A stretch of DNA of 64,000 bases from assembly GCF_030064125.1 (NCBI RefSeq), contig NZ_CP125957.1:1674001-1738000 (forward strand), written 5' to 3'. Each line of letters begins with the position of its first letter. Within the stretch, counting starts at the first letter, position 1. This DNA is from Pseudomonas sp. G2-4 (GTDB taxonomy: Bacteria; Pseudomonadota; Gammaproteobacteria; Pseudomonadales; Pseudomonadaceae). The notes below the pieces were generated by a model, which made no database searches, had not been told where the DNA came from, and saw only the letters and a list, made by a program, of their open reading frames with translations. Position numbers and translations under genes: made by a program. Below are positions 17,567 to 27,215 of this stretch, piece by piece.

Positions 17567-18871
17567 GTGGATATGCGCAAGGGCGCTTTGATCAGCGGGG
17601 ATTCGGGGTCCTACTCGGACCTGAACCGCCTGAACCAGCTCAAGGTTGGCGACAAGAACAGCGACAGCAACCTGCGCAAAGTGGCGCAGGAATTCGAGTC
17701 GCTGTTCCTCGGCGAAATGCTCAAGTCCATGCGTTCGGCCACCGAAGCAATGGGCAAGGACAATCCGCTTAATACGCCTGAAGCCAAGCAATACCAGGAA
17801 ATGTACGACCAGCAGTTGGCCGTATCGATGTCTCGTGAGGGCGGCGGTATCGGCCTGGCCGATGTGCTGTTACGCCAGATGTCCAAGAATAAACCGCTGG
17901 CGCCAGGCGAGGCGGCCACCTTGTCGGCTGCCAAGCAGCAAGAGGCGCTGGACAAGGTTGCCAAGGCGCCGGTGCCTACGCCAATAGCGGCCGGCACGCT
18001 GCCTGACGGGCCTCTCTCACGCTCCAACGGCCAGCGCCCGCTGTGGGCTTCCCGGGCCGTGAACGCACCGCAAGGGGCGGGCGAGAGTACTCATCGCAAC
18101 GACATGGAATTGATCAACCAGCGTCGCCTGGCCTTGCCGCCGAAACTGGCGGACCGCCTGCTCGCCGGGCTGGTGCCTTCGGCCTCGGTCAATGCCGATG
18201 TGCCAGCGCAGAACGTCTTGACGGATCGCGTCGTTGCCGCCGCCAAGCCGGCTACTGGCGAACTGGCCAATGGCGACTGGCTGGCGGCGCTCAAGGCTTC
18301 CGAGCCGAATGGGGGGATGCAGGTTTACGGTCGCTCCGTGGCACAACCGCCACTGGCGCCGGCCCGCAAGGCCTTCCGCGATGCCGACGAATTCGTCGAC
18401 GCCATGTTGCCGATGGCCAAGGAAGCCGCGGATCGCATCGGTGTCGACCCACGTTACCTGGTGGCCCAGGCTGCCCTGGAAACCGGTTGGGGCAAGTCGG
18501 TCATGCGCCAGCCTGATGGCTCCAGCAGTCACAACCTGTTCGGTATCAAGGCCAGCCAGAGCTGGAAAGGTGATTCGGCGCGGGCGATCACCAGCGAGTT
18601 CCGCAACGGCGAGATGGTCAAGGAGACGGCCGAGTTCCGTTCCTACGCCTCGTATCGCGACAGTTTCCATGATCTGGTCAACCTGTTGCAAAGCAACAGT
18701 CGCTATCAAGATGTGCTGAAGTCGGCCGATAACCCCGAACAGTTTGTACGCGAGTTGCAAAAGGCCGGTTACGCCACCGACCCGAACTACGCCAACAAGA
18801 TTTCGAACATAGCCCGGCAGATGACGAGTTACCAAAACTACGCTTCGGCAGGCGCCACCACGACTTTATAA
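17567..18871 (+). CDS. flgJ: FlgJ rod-cap and peptidoglycan hydrolase
   Basis: A 434-residue bifunctional protein. The N-terminal rod-binding domain (about 30-105, EFESLFLGEMLKSMR) caps the growing rod. The C-terminal glucosaminidase-type domain (about 275-430) opens the peptidoglycan, with the catalytic glutamate in ALETGWGKS (Glu305). A long linker (about 110-270) separates them. The start is GTG, 7 bases after GAGGA. Confidence 0.96.
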   Translation: MDMRKGALISGDSGSYSDLNRLNQLKVGDKNSDSNLRKVAQEFESLFLGEMLKSMRSATEAMGKDNPLNTPEAKQYQEMYDQQLAVSMSREGGGIGLADVLLRQMSKNKPLAPGEAATLSAAKQQEALDKVAKAPVPTPIAAGTLPDGPLSRSNGQRPLWASRAVNAPQGAGESTHRNDMELINQRRLALPPKLADRLLAGLVPSASVNADVPAQNVLTDRVVAAAKPATGELANGDWLAALKASEPNGGMQVYGRSVAQPPLAPARKAFRDADEFVDAMLPMAKEAADRIGVDPRYLVAQAALETGWGKSVMRQPDGSSSHNLFGIKASQSWKGDSARAITSEFRNGEMVKETAEFRSYASYRDSFHDLVNLLQSNSRYQDVLKSADNPEQFVRELQKAGYATDPNYANKISNIARQMTSYQNYASAGATTTL

Positions 18872-18881
18872 GGTCTGAACC

Positions 18882-20948
18882 ATGAGTTTGCTCAATATAG
18901 GGATGTCGGGTCTGTCAGCAAGCCAGACCGCGTTGGTGACCACGGGTAACAACATTGCCAACGTCGACACGGCCGGTTATTCGCGTCAGCAGACCGTGCA
19001 GACCACCAAGGCCTCCAACCAATACGGCAACGTGTTCATCGGCTCCGGCACAACCCTGGCCGACGTGCGCCGGGTGTATAACTCCTATCTTGAAGCTCAG
19101 CTGAAAACCACCACCTCGCTCAACAGTGACGCGGCGGCCTATCAGGGACAAATCACCCCGCTCGATTCCCTGTTGTCGGACAGCGGCACCGGCATGAACG
19201 GCGCGCTGACCAAGTTTTTTGCCTCGGTGCAAAACGTCAATGCCAAGCCTGGTGACGATGCTTCCCGTCAGTTGCTGCTCAGCGACGCCCAGGCCTTGAG
19301 CAACCGTTTCAACTCGATCGCCAGCCAACTGACGGCACAGAACGAGAATATCAACGGCAACCTGACGAACATGGTTGAACAGATCAACAACCTGGCTGCC
19401 ACCGTTGCTCAACTGAACAAGAAGATCGCCGAGGTCTCCAACTCCGGTGGTGCTCCTAACGACCTGCTCGATGCCCGCAACGAGACCATTCTCCAACTGT
19501 CGACCTTCACGGGTACTCAGGTTGTGGAAAACGGCAGCAGCCTGGACATCTATCTGGGCTCCGGCCAGCCGCTGGTGATGGGCAGCACCGTCAATACCCT
19601 GCAAGCCGTGCCGGACAAGAACGATCCGGGACGCGTGGGCATCCAGCTCAACAGCGGTTCCAGTTCGATGGACCTGACTTCGGTGCTCACCGGTGGCGAG
19701 ATTGGCGGCCTGATGCGCTACCGCAGTACCGTGCTCGACCCGGCTATGAACGAGCTGGGGCGCGTGGCCCTGGTGGTCGCCGACCAGATGAACGCCATTC
19801 AGGCCTCGGGCATCGACAAGAACGGCGCTTTCGGTTCCAACCTGTTCAGCAGCATCAACAGCGCCGCTCAGATGAGCCAGCGCAGCGTCGCCGCGTTGAC
19901 CAACAGCGCAGGCTCCGGCAACTTCAACGTGGCCATCGAGGACACCGGCAAGCTGACCACCAACGACTACAAAATCACCTTCACCACGGGCACGGACTAT
20001 ACCGTCCAGCGCCTGCCCGACGGCACGTCGATGGGCGCGTTCAACACTGCGACCACACCGCCACCGGTGGTCGATGGCTTCTCGCTGACCTTCGGCAGCG
20101 GCCCGGCGGTGGCCGGTGATTCGTTCAAGATCACCCCGACCCGTAACGCGGCGACCAGCATCAAGACCGAAATGACCGATTCCAAGCGGCTGGCGATTGC
20201 CGCGCCGTTGGGCGCAGCCATCACACCGGGCGGCAGCGGTACGCTGACCATTCCGGCCAGTGGCCAGCCGACGATGACCACCAAGCTGGACATCTACGAC
20301 GAAGCCACCACCACCATCATCCAGAACGGCATCAAGAGCTCCATGCCGGTCAAGGTGGTGTTTGGTGCGACGTCCACCGACGGCACCAGCCAGGCTTACC
20401 GATTGCTGGATGCTAAAGGCGGCCTCATCAGCAGCGGCACGATCAAGCCTGGCCAGAGCAATACCCTGAGCTTGAGTGTCCCGCTCAAGGACGCCAGCGG
20501 CACGCCGATCATGGATTCGTCTGTTCCACCGGTGCAACGCACTGTCACGTTTGACATGTCCATCGCTGGTTCGCCATCCGAAGGTGCCGGTATTGATGTC
20601 AGCCTCAGTCAGCCCGGCACCCTGGACAACCGTAACGGTACGGTTCTGGCCGGCTTGCAGACTGCCAAGACCGTGGACACCGGTTCCGCCAGCAAAGGGA
20701 TTTCCCTGAACGACGCCTACGGCAAGCTGGTGGAGGGTGTCGGCTCCAAGGCCGCCCAGGGCAAGCTCGACAGCGCCGCCACTGGTGCAATCCTGGACAA
20801 CGCCAAGACCGCCCGCGACTCGTTGTCGGGCGTGGACCTGGATGAAGAAACCGGCAACCTGGTCAAGTTTCAGCAGTACTACACCGCGTCTTCGCAGATC
20901 ATCAAGGCTGCGCAGGAAATCTTCAGCACATTGATCAACAGTCTTTAA
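18882..20948 (+). CDS. flgK: Hook-filament junction protein FlgK
   Basis: A 688-residue HAP1 protein. The N-terminal motif LVTTGNNIANVDTAGYSRQ and the C-terminal coiled helix (EETGNLVKFQQYYTASSQII) are characteristic of FlgK. The central part is the variable surface domain. It sits 10 bases after flgJ. A 686-codon frame on the opposite strand is a base-composition artefact. Confidence 0.97.
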   Translation: MSLLNIGMSGLSASQTALVTTGNNIANVDTAGYSRQQTVQTTKASNQYGNVFIGSGTTLADVRRVYNSYLEAQLKTTTSLNSDAAAYQGQITPLDSLLSDSGTGMNGALTKFFASVQNVNAKPGDDASRQLLLSDAQALSNRFNSIASQLTAQNENINGNLTNMVEQINNLAATVAQLNKKIAEVSNSGGAPNDLLDARNETILQLSTFTGTQVVENGSSLDIYLGSGQPLVMGSTVNTLQAVPDKNDPGRVGIQLNSGSSSMDLTSVLTGGEIGGLMRYRSTVLDPAMNELGRVALVVADQMNAIQASGIDKNGAFGSNLFSSINSAAQMSQRSVAALTNSAGSGNFNVAIEDTGKLTTNDYKITFTTGTDYTVQRLPDGTSMGAFNTATTPPPVVDGFSLTFGSGPAVAGDSFKITPTRNAATSIKTEMTDSKRLAIAAPLGAAITPGGSGTLTIPASGQPTMTTKLDIYDEATTTIIQNGIKSSMPVKVVFGATSTDGTSQAYRLLDAKGGLISSGTIKPGQSNTLSLSVPLKDASGTPIMDSSVPPVQRTVTFDMSIAGSPSEGAGIDVSLSQPGTLDNRNGTVLAGLQTAKTVDTGSASKGISLNDAYGKLVEGVGSKAAQGKLDSAATGAILDNAKTARDSLSGVDLDEETGNLVKFQQYYTASSQIIKAAQEIFSTLINSL

Positions 20949-20961
20949 GGAGCCGTAGCCC

Positions 20962-22527
20962 ATGCGCATTTCCACCTCCCAGTTTTACGAGAGCACGGCT
21001 GCGAACTACCAGAAAAACTTTGCCAAGGTGGTTAAGACCAGCGAAGAAGCCAGTAGCTTGGTACGCATCAATACTGCCGCCGATGATCCGGTTGGGGCTT
21101 CGCGTCTGCTGCAGTTGGGCACTCAGGCGTCGATGCTTGCCCAGTACGAAACCAACGCCAACACCATCAAGGCGACCCTGGGCACGACTGAAGCCGTAAT
21201 GACCAGCATCGGTAATGTGCTGCAGCGCGCCAAGGAATTGGCCGTCGGTGCCGGCAACGCCGGCTACACCGACGCCGACCGCCAAGCCAACGCCTCGGAG
21301 CTGGCACAGATCGAAGAGCAGTTGCTGAGTCTGATGAACAGCAAGGACGAAAACGGCAAGTACATTTTCGCAGGCTCCAAGGGCGATACCATGCCGTTCA
21401 CCCGCAACAACGATGGCAGCTACAGCTACAACGGTGACCAGGTGACCCTCGACCTGCCGGTTGGCGACACCATGTCGATGGCCACCAACAGCACGGGATG
21501 GGAAGTCTTCCAGCAGGCCGTCAATACCAGCCGCAGCCAGGTCACCATGACCGCCCCGGCAGTGAATGACGGCCGGGTGGTCTTGTCCGATGGTCAGGTA
21601 TCGTCCAGCGTCAGCTATAACAGCAAGTTCCGCAGTGGGGAGCCGTACACTGTTGAGTTCACCAGCGGCACCCAACTAAAAATCACCGACTCCGGCGGCA
21701 ATGATGTCACCGCAGAAGCCAGCCGGGGTGGTGCTTTCGACCCCAACAGCAAAAGCGGCCAGGCGGTGCAGTTCCGGGGACTGGAATTGACTCTGAACAT
21801 CAATCTGCAGACCGGTGATAACGCCGGCACCGTATTGCCTGGCCATACTTTCACCCTGGCCGCCAAGCCGGACACTTTTGTCCCGACCCGCAGCCCGGGC
21901 AACCCGACCACGGTCCAGATTACCGACAGCACGATCACTGATCCGGTGGCGTATCACGCTAGCTTCCCTACCGGTTCGGCTGTGTTGAAGTTCACCAGCG
22001 CCACTGATTTCGACCTTTACGCTGCGCCGTTGACCGCTGACAGCCAGCCGGTGTCCAGCGGCACCCTGGCCGGCAACGTGGCTACCGCTTCGGGGGTGAG
22101 CTTCACCCTGGACGGTACGCCGGCTGCCGACGATCAGTTCAGTATCGCGGTCAACACCCATGAGACCCAGAACATCCTGGATACCGTGAACCAGCTGAAA
22201 ACCGCGCTGAGCACGCCGACCAACAATGATCCGATTGCTGTGCAGAAGTTGCAGGCGTCGCTGGCCTCCGGTATCGCTAACCTGGCGAGCGGCACAGATC
22301 AATTGTCCAGCGCCTTGAGTTCGGTGGGCGGGCGCGGACAGGCCTTGGAAAATCAGAGCGACACCAACCAGAGCCTGATCCAGGCCAACACCCAGACTCA
22401 ATCGTCGATCCGTGATTCCGATGCGGCCGAAGTGATGACCCGACTGACCTTGCAGCAGACCATGTTGCAGGCCTCGCAACTGGCCTTCAGCAAAATTGCC
22501 CAATTGGGCCTGTTCAACAAGATCTGA
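20962..22527 (+). CDS. flgL: Hook-filament junction protein FlgL
   Basis: A 521-residue HAP3 protein with flagellin-like ends: MRISTSQFYES at the start and LTLQQTMLQASQLAFSKI at the end. It is longer than enteric FlgL (about 317 residues), the extra length falling in the central region (about 180-400), which would be surface-exposed. It is the last gene of the flg operon and is followed by a hairpin. Confidence 0.95.
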   Translation: MRISTSQFYESTAANYQKNFAKVVKTSEEASSLVRINTAADDPVGASRLLQLGTQASMLAQYETNANTIKATLGTTEAVMTSIGNVLQRAKELAVGAGNAGYTDADRQANASELAQIEEQLLSLMNSKDENGKYIFAGSKGDTMPFTRNNDGSYSYNGDQVTLDLPVGDTMSMATNSTGWEVFQQAVNTSRSQVTMTAPAVNDGRVVLSDGQVSSSVSYNSKFRSGEPYTVEFTSGTQLKITDSGGNDVTAEASRGGAFDPNSKSGQAVQFRGLELTLNINLQTGDNAGTVLPGHTFTLAAKPDTFVPTRSPGNPTTVQITDSTITDPVAYHASFPTGSAVLKFTSATDFDLYAAPLTADSQPVSSGTLAGNVATASGVSFTLDGTPAADDQFSIAVNTHETQNILDTVNQLKTALSTPTNNDPIAVQKLQASLASGIANLASGTDQLSSALSSVGGRGQALENQSDTNQSLIQANTQTQSSIRDSDAAEVMTRLTLQQTMLQASQLAFSKIAQLGLFNKI

Positions 22528-22578
22528 GCCGGTATTCACCGAGCCGCCAACCGTCTTTTTTTAAGCGGTTCCGGGGCT

Positions 22579-22596
22579 CCGACCTGAAAAGGTCGG
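22579..22596 (+). terminator. Hairpin after flgL
   Basis: A perfect CCGACC-N6-GGTCGG stem follows flgL by 51 bases. It lacks a T-run, so it may be an attenuating or message-stabilising hairpin that lets some transcription enter the glycosyltransferase gene. Confidence 0.45.
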
Positions 22597-22621
22597 GGCC
22601 CGCCGCTCGAGAGTTTTTGCC

Positions 22622-25600
22622 GTGAAGTCACTTCCCCTCGTCAGCATTGTCATCCCCGCGTACAACCCACGGTTTTTCGACCAGGCACTGCTCAGCGCCC
22701 TGGCCCAGACCTACGAACAAATTGAAATCGTTGTCTGCGATGATTCGCCTGGCGATGAAATTCGCCATATCGTCGAGTCTTTCACCCAGCCGGCGCATCC
22801 GGTCCGCTATCTGCGAAACCCTCGACGACTGGGGCTTCAGGGCAACCTGTTGCGCTGTGTCGAAGAGGCGCAGGGTGAGTTCATCAAGGTGCTGTGTGAC
22901 GACGACCGGCTGTTTGCGCCGAGCATTGCGATGCAGGCCCAGGCGTTGATGGATCATGCTGATGTCAGTGTGGTATTTGCGCTTCGGTTGTTGTGTGATG
23001 CGGGTAATTTTATCTTGCCGCCGCGCGTGGACAATTGCCGTTTTTCGCCCAACGACGCTTTGCTCAAAGGCGACGACATGCTGGCGATTTTCGAGAGCAC
23101 ACTGACCAACTTTGTTGGCAATTTCAGTTCAACGCTGATGCGCCGCGCCGATGTGCTGGAATTGCTGCCTGCCTTGATACAGGACGGTGCCGGTTTTGTT
23201 GCGGTGCTCGATTTTGCTTTGTTTGTCTGCCTGATGCGGCGCGGTAATCTGATTGCCTTGAATACCGTGTTAAGTATCGAGCGCCTCTACCCGGAGCGTT
23301 TGAGCAAGACACCGGAAATGCTCAAGGCTGCCAAGATAGAGTGGGAGTGGCTGGCGCAGATGCTTGTTGCGCGCAGCGGTGAAGCGGCTCCTGCCTCGGG
23401 GTGGGTGCGCTGCATTGATCTGGACAAAATCACCGATGAGTCTCATGCCTGGCAAGAGCTCTGCGTAACCCGCGTATTGGGCAACCGCAATACCGTCGTG
23501 AATGGTCGAGTGGGGGCGCAAAGTGAGAGTTATGCGGACTTCTATCGCGAATGGCTGACCGTCCGCCGGTTCAGTGAGGTGGAAAAACGCGTCATGCCCG
23601 CGCGCGTTGATAGTTGGCCGTTTCGACCGAACATCGTGCCTTTGATCATCGACGCGATCGGCGATGCAACGTCGCTAGCGGCGACGTTACGTAGCATCAA
23701 GGACCAGTTGTATCCAGCCCAGGCCGTGGTGGTGCTTTCCGATGCTCATTGCGAAGTGGACGAGCGAGTGCTGCAACTGCCTTATCAGGCCGATTGGCCG
23801 AGTCAGTTCAATGCCATCGTTCCCCAGCTGGAAGGCGCGCATTGGTTCTACCTGCTGCGAGCGGGCGACGTCCTGCGCGATTCGGCATTGCTGATCCTGG
23901 CCGAGCGAGTTGCCGGGAGGCAGGGCATCCTTTGCGTCTACAGTGATGAAGGGGCGTTTGTTGACGGCGAGTCCTTCGAGCCGGTATTCAAGCCGGATTT
24001 CAACCTGGACCTGATGCGCGCTTACCCTTATGTCGGCCGGACCCTGGCTTTCGAGCGTGAACGATTCATGGCTCTCGGCGGCTTCGAATCGGATCACGGT
24101 GAGCTGGCGCCCCACGATCTGCTCTGGCGGCTGGTGGAAGAGGCCGGCCCTCAGACCGTCGAGCATATCGCAGAGATCCAGGTCGAGTCGGTCCTGAGCT
24201 TCGCCCAATGGTTGTCGCTGCCCGAGGTCATCGATGGCAATGCCCGCTTGGTTGGCGCGCATCTGGGCCGTATCGGTATCAATCATGAGATTTCCCCGGA
24301 CACGTTGCCGTTGATCAACCGCATCAACTACCGACACGGCGACCGCCCACTGGTATCGATTATCGTGCGGACCGGCGATTCGCTTGCAACCTTGCAGCGT
24401 TGCGCCGAGAGCCTGATCGAGCGCACGGCCTACGCTCACTATGAAATCCTTATCGTGGACAGCGGCGTCCGGGATCCGGCCATGCTCGACTGGCTGGAGA
24501 ACATGTCGCAGCTGGGTGCGAGCATGTTGCGGGTGCTGCGTCATGTCGGCGAGGACAATGATGCAGCGGTGCGTAATTTCGCCGCTGCTCAGGCCCGGGG
24601 CGAATACCTGCTATTGCTTAGTCCGCACCTGATTGCTTGCGAAAATGACTGGCTGGACGAGATGATCAATCATGCCCAGCGTCCTGAGGTTGCGGTGGTC
24701 GGTGCGAGAATACTCAGTCTTCAAGGCACGATTGTTGGCGGCGGGCAGATTCTCGGGTTGGCTGGGCCGGTGGGCACGCCGTTCTACGGTGAGTCCGCGG
24801 CTTCGCGCGGCTACATGCAGCGTTTGCATACGACCCAGAACTGGAGTTCAGTCAGCAGCGACTGTCTGATGGTGCGCAAGCAGGTTTTCGATGAGCTCGG
24901 CTGCCTGGACGATACGTCCTTTACCTTCGGCCTCAGCGATGTCGATCTGTGCCTGCGCGCAGGCAAAAGCGGCTATCTGGTAGTCTGGACGCCTTACGCC
25001 ACGGTCATGAAAGTCGACCCCCAATCGACCGCTGCCCAGTCTGAAGAAACCCCGTTGGTGGAGCGCGAGCACGAAGTCTTTTATCGCAAATGGCTGCCGC
25101 AGATCGCCCGGGATCCGGCCTACAATCCTGCACTGAGCCTGGGGGCTTCCAGCTTCAGTCTGGAACCGTCGCTGCGCAACAACTGGAACCCGTTCTGCAC
25201 CCGCGCCCTGCCATTGATACTTGGCTTGCCGGTCAACGCCACCGCGGTCGGGCATTATCGTGTCACGGCCCCGTTGGCCGAATTGGAGGCCGCCGGACGG
25301 GTAATCGCCCGGGTTGCCTACGAGTCGCCTCCTACTGTTGAGATCGAGCGTCTGTCGCCGGACACGATCGTATTGCAGGGGCGCTACAGCGAAGGGGCCG
25401 CCGGCGATATTCTTAGAATGAAGAAATACTCCGGTGCCTTGCGGATCTTCGAACTCGACGATTATGTCGTTAAGGCGCCCAAGAAAAACACTCATGCACG
25501 CAACAAACCGGCCAATATCGAGCAGATGCTGCGTGAAGGAATCGGGTTGTGTGATCGCGTGGTGGTGACGACACCTTCGCTCGCTGATGCCTTGTCCAGT

Positions 25601-26194
25601 ATGCACAATGAAATCCGCATCGTGCCCAACATGTTGCCGCCCGAGCCTTGGGCGAAGCTGACCAGCCGGCGCAGTACGTCCTCCAAGCCTCGGGTGGGTT
25701 GGGGCGGAGGGACCAGCCACAGTGGTGATCTGGAGATCATTGCGGAGGTGGTTCGCGAGCTGGCAAATGAAGTGGAGTGGGTGTTCTTCGGCATGTGCCC
25801 GGAAGCATTGCGGCCCTATATCCATGAGTTCCATGGTTCAGTCGCTTTGACCCACTATCCATTCAAACTGGCCAGCCTGAACCTCGACCTGGCGCTGGCT
25901 CCCCTGGAGTTCCACATCTTCAACGACTGCAAGAGCAACCTGCGCCTGCTGGAGTACGGCGCCTGCGGCTACCCGGTGATCTGCACCGACACCAAGGCCT
26001 ACGACGGTTTCCTGCCGTGTACCAAGGTACGCAGCAACAGCACCGAGGAATGGATCGCAGCGATCCGCATGCACTTGGCCGATCCTGATGCCAGCTATCG
26101 GATGGGGGATGAACTGCGTGAGGCGGTGCTTCGGGATTTCATGCTCAGTGGCGATAACTTGCAGCATTGGTTGTGGGGATGGTTGCCAGACTGA
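22622..26194 (+). CDS. Multidomain flagellar glycosyltransferase (FgtA/Fgt1-like)
   Basis: A 1190-residue enzyme directly after flgL, the place of fgtA/fgt1 in other pseudomonads. Four modules can be read. First is a GT2 domain (about 5-225) with the acidic motif CDDD (92-95). Second is a degenerate GT2-like domain (about 335-510) with VYSDEG. Third is a GT2-like domain (about 574-800, RPLVSIIVRTGDSL). Fourth is a GT4/GT1-type domain (about 860-1185) ending in the nucleotide-sugar-binding block NLRLLEYGACGYPVICT. It starts at a GTG, 7 bases after GAGAG. Known relatives transfer deoxyhexoses to flagellin serine/threonine. With several catalytic modules this one could add more than one residue, which is inference. 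Confidence 0.88.
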   Translation: MKSLPLVSIVIPAYNPRFFDQALLSALAQTYEQIEIVVCDDSPGDEIRHIVESFTQPAHPVRYLRNPRRLGLQGNLLRCVEEAQGEFIKVLCDDDRLFAPSIAMQAQALMDHADVSVVFALRLLCDAGNFILPPRVDNCRFSPNDALLKGDDMLAIFESTLTNFVGNFSSTLMRRADVLELLPALIQDGAGFVAVLDFALFVCLMRRGNLIALNTVLSIERLYPERLSKTPEMLKAAKIEWEWLAQMLVARSGEAAPASGWVRCIDLDKITDESHAWQELCVTRVLGNRNTVVNGRVGAQSESYADFYREWLTVRRFSEVEKRVMPARVDSWPFRPNIVPLIIDAIGDATSLAATLRSIKDQLYPAQAVVVLSDAHCEVDERVLQLPYQADWPSQFNAIVPQLEGAHWFYLLRAGDVLRDSALLILAERVAGRQGILCVYSDEGAFVDGESFEPVFKPDFNLDLMRAYPYVGRTLAFERERFMALGGFESDHGELAPHDLLWRLVEEAGPQTVEHIAEIQVESVLSFAQWLSLPEVIDGNARLVGAHLGRIGINHEISPDTLPLINRINYRHGDRPLVSIIVRTGDSLATLQRCAESLIERTAYAHYEILIVDSGVRDPAMLDWLENMSQLGASMLRVLRHVGEDNDAAVRNFAAAQARGEYLLLLSPHLIACENDWLDEMINHAQRPEVAVVGARILSLQGTIVGGGQILGLAGPVGTPFYGESAASRGYMQRLHTTQNWSSVSSDCLMVRKQVFDELGCLDDTSFTFGLSDVDLCLRAGKSGYLVVWTPYATVMKVDPQSTAAQSEETPLVEREHEVFYRKWLPQIARDPAYNPALSLGASSFSLEPSLRNNWNPFCTRALPLILGLPVNATAVGHYRVTAPLAELEAAGRVIARVAYESPPTVEIERLSPDTIVLQGRYSEGAAGDILRMKKYSGALRIFELDDYVVKAPKKNTHARNKPANIEQMLREGIGLCDRVVVTTPSLADALSSMHNEIRIVPNMLPPEPWAKLTSRRSTSSKPRVGWGGGTSHSGDLEIIAEVVRELANEVEWVFFGMCPEALRPYIHEFHGSVALTHYPFKLASLNLDLALAPLEFHIFNDCKSNLRLLEYGACGYPVICTDTKAYDGFLPCTKVRSNSTEEWIAAIRMHLADPDASYRMGDELREAVLRDFMLSGDNLQHWLWGWLPD

Positions 26195-26441
26195 TTTGTG
26201 AGGAGAGGATAATCCCTGCGCCACAAAAAGCGGTGTTCGGCGTTTTTCCGACGTCTCCTTCCATGCACCTCCCTGATGCGAGCTGGCGCGTTTCCTGCAG
26301 GTCCCCCTTATATCGCCATAAAACGAGCGCTTCGGCCGTATCGGAGCGCCCTGATCGGCATTGGCATTGAAGGTGTAATCCCCGCGCCCGCAAAGCGAAA
26401 CAACGCTTGGCCGAGCCCGGTGACGAACAAGAGGGGAGACG
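26195..26441. other. Leader region before the CDP-sugar genes
   Basis: A 247-base gap between the large glycosyltransferase and rfbF. I see no gene, no clear sigma-54 or FliA site and no terminator. Its length suggests that the sugar operon has its own promoter. A good GAGGGGAG ribosome site ends it. Confidence 0.55.
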
Positions 26442-27215
26442 ATGAAGGCAGTTATCTTGGCAGGTGGTCTCGGCACACGCATCAGCGAGGAGTCGCACCT
26501 CAAGCCCAAGCCGATGATCGAGATCGGTGGCAAGCCAATTCTTTGGCACATCATGAAGCAGTATTCCGCCCATGGAATCCACGACTTCGTCATTTGCCTT
26601 GGCTACAAGGGCTATGCCATCAAGGATTTCTTCGCCAACTACTTCCTGCACACCTCCGACGTCACCTTCGACATGTGCAACAACCGCATGGACGTTCATC
26701 AGAACTACAGCGAGCCGTGGCGCGTGACCCTGATCGACACTGGCGAAGACACCATGACCGGCGGTCGTCTGCGTCGAGCGGCGCGTTATCTGGAAAATGA
26801 AGAAGCGTTCTGCTTCACCTATGGTGACGGTGTTTCGGACCTCAATATCGGCGCGCTGGTGGATTTTCATCTGTCACACGGCAAGCTGGCCACGGTCACT
26901 GCAGTCCAGCCTCCCGGACGCTACGGCGCGCTTGAGCGCGATGGCGATAGCGTCCTGGGTTTCACCGAGAAACCACGGGGGGATGGTGGCTGGATCAACG
27001 GTGGCTTCTTTGTACTCTCGCCGAAGGTCTTGCCTTACATCGCTGATGATCAGACTTCCTGGGAAGCCGAGCCGCTGGCGGCATTGGCGACCGAGCAGCA
27101 GCTCCAGGCGTTTCAGCACGACGGTTTCTGGCATCCAATGGACACCCTGCGGGATAAAAACCACCTCGAAGCCCTGTGGCAAAGCGGGGAGGCCCCATGG
27201 AAGCAATGGGACTGA
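26442..27215 (+). CDS. rfbF: Glucose-1-phosphate cytidylyltransferase
   Basis: A 257-residue nucleotidyltransferase making CDP-glucose from CTP and glucose-1-phosphate. The N-terminal signature AGGLGTRISEESHLKPKPM and the YGDGVSDLNI metal-binding segment are those of RfbF. It is strongly conserved and recognisable over its whole length. It is the first step of the CDP-deoxysugar route and overlaps the next gene by 19 bases, indicating translational coupling. Confidence 0.96.
   Translation: MKAVILAGGLGTRISEESHLKPKPMIEIGGKPILWHIMKQYSAHGIHDFVICLGYKGYAIKDFFANYFLHTSDVTFDMCNNRMDVHQNYSEPWRVTLIDTGEDTMTGGRLRRAARYLENEEAFCFTYGDGVSDLNIGALVDFHLSHGKLATVTAVQPPGRYGALERDGDSVLGFTEKPRGDGGWINGGFFVLSPKVLPYIADDQTSWEAEPLAALATEQQLQAFQHDGFWHPMDTLRDKNHLEALWQSGEAPWKQWD

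Noticed and set aside
18915..20975. A 686-codon open frame antisense to flgK
   Set aside because: It mirrors flgK codon structure, has no recognisable domain and no ribosome site, while flgK is unmistakable.
26195..26441. Possible small gene or riboswitch in the rfbF leader
   Set aside because: Short frames exist on both strands but none has a ribosome site with family features, and no known riboswitch pattern could be recognised.
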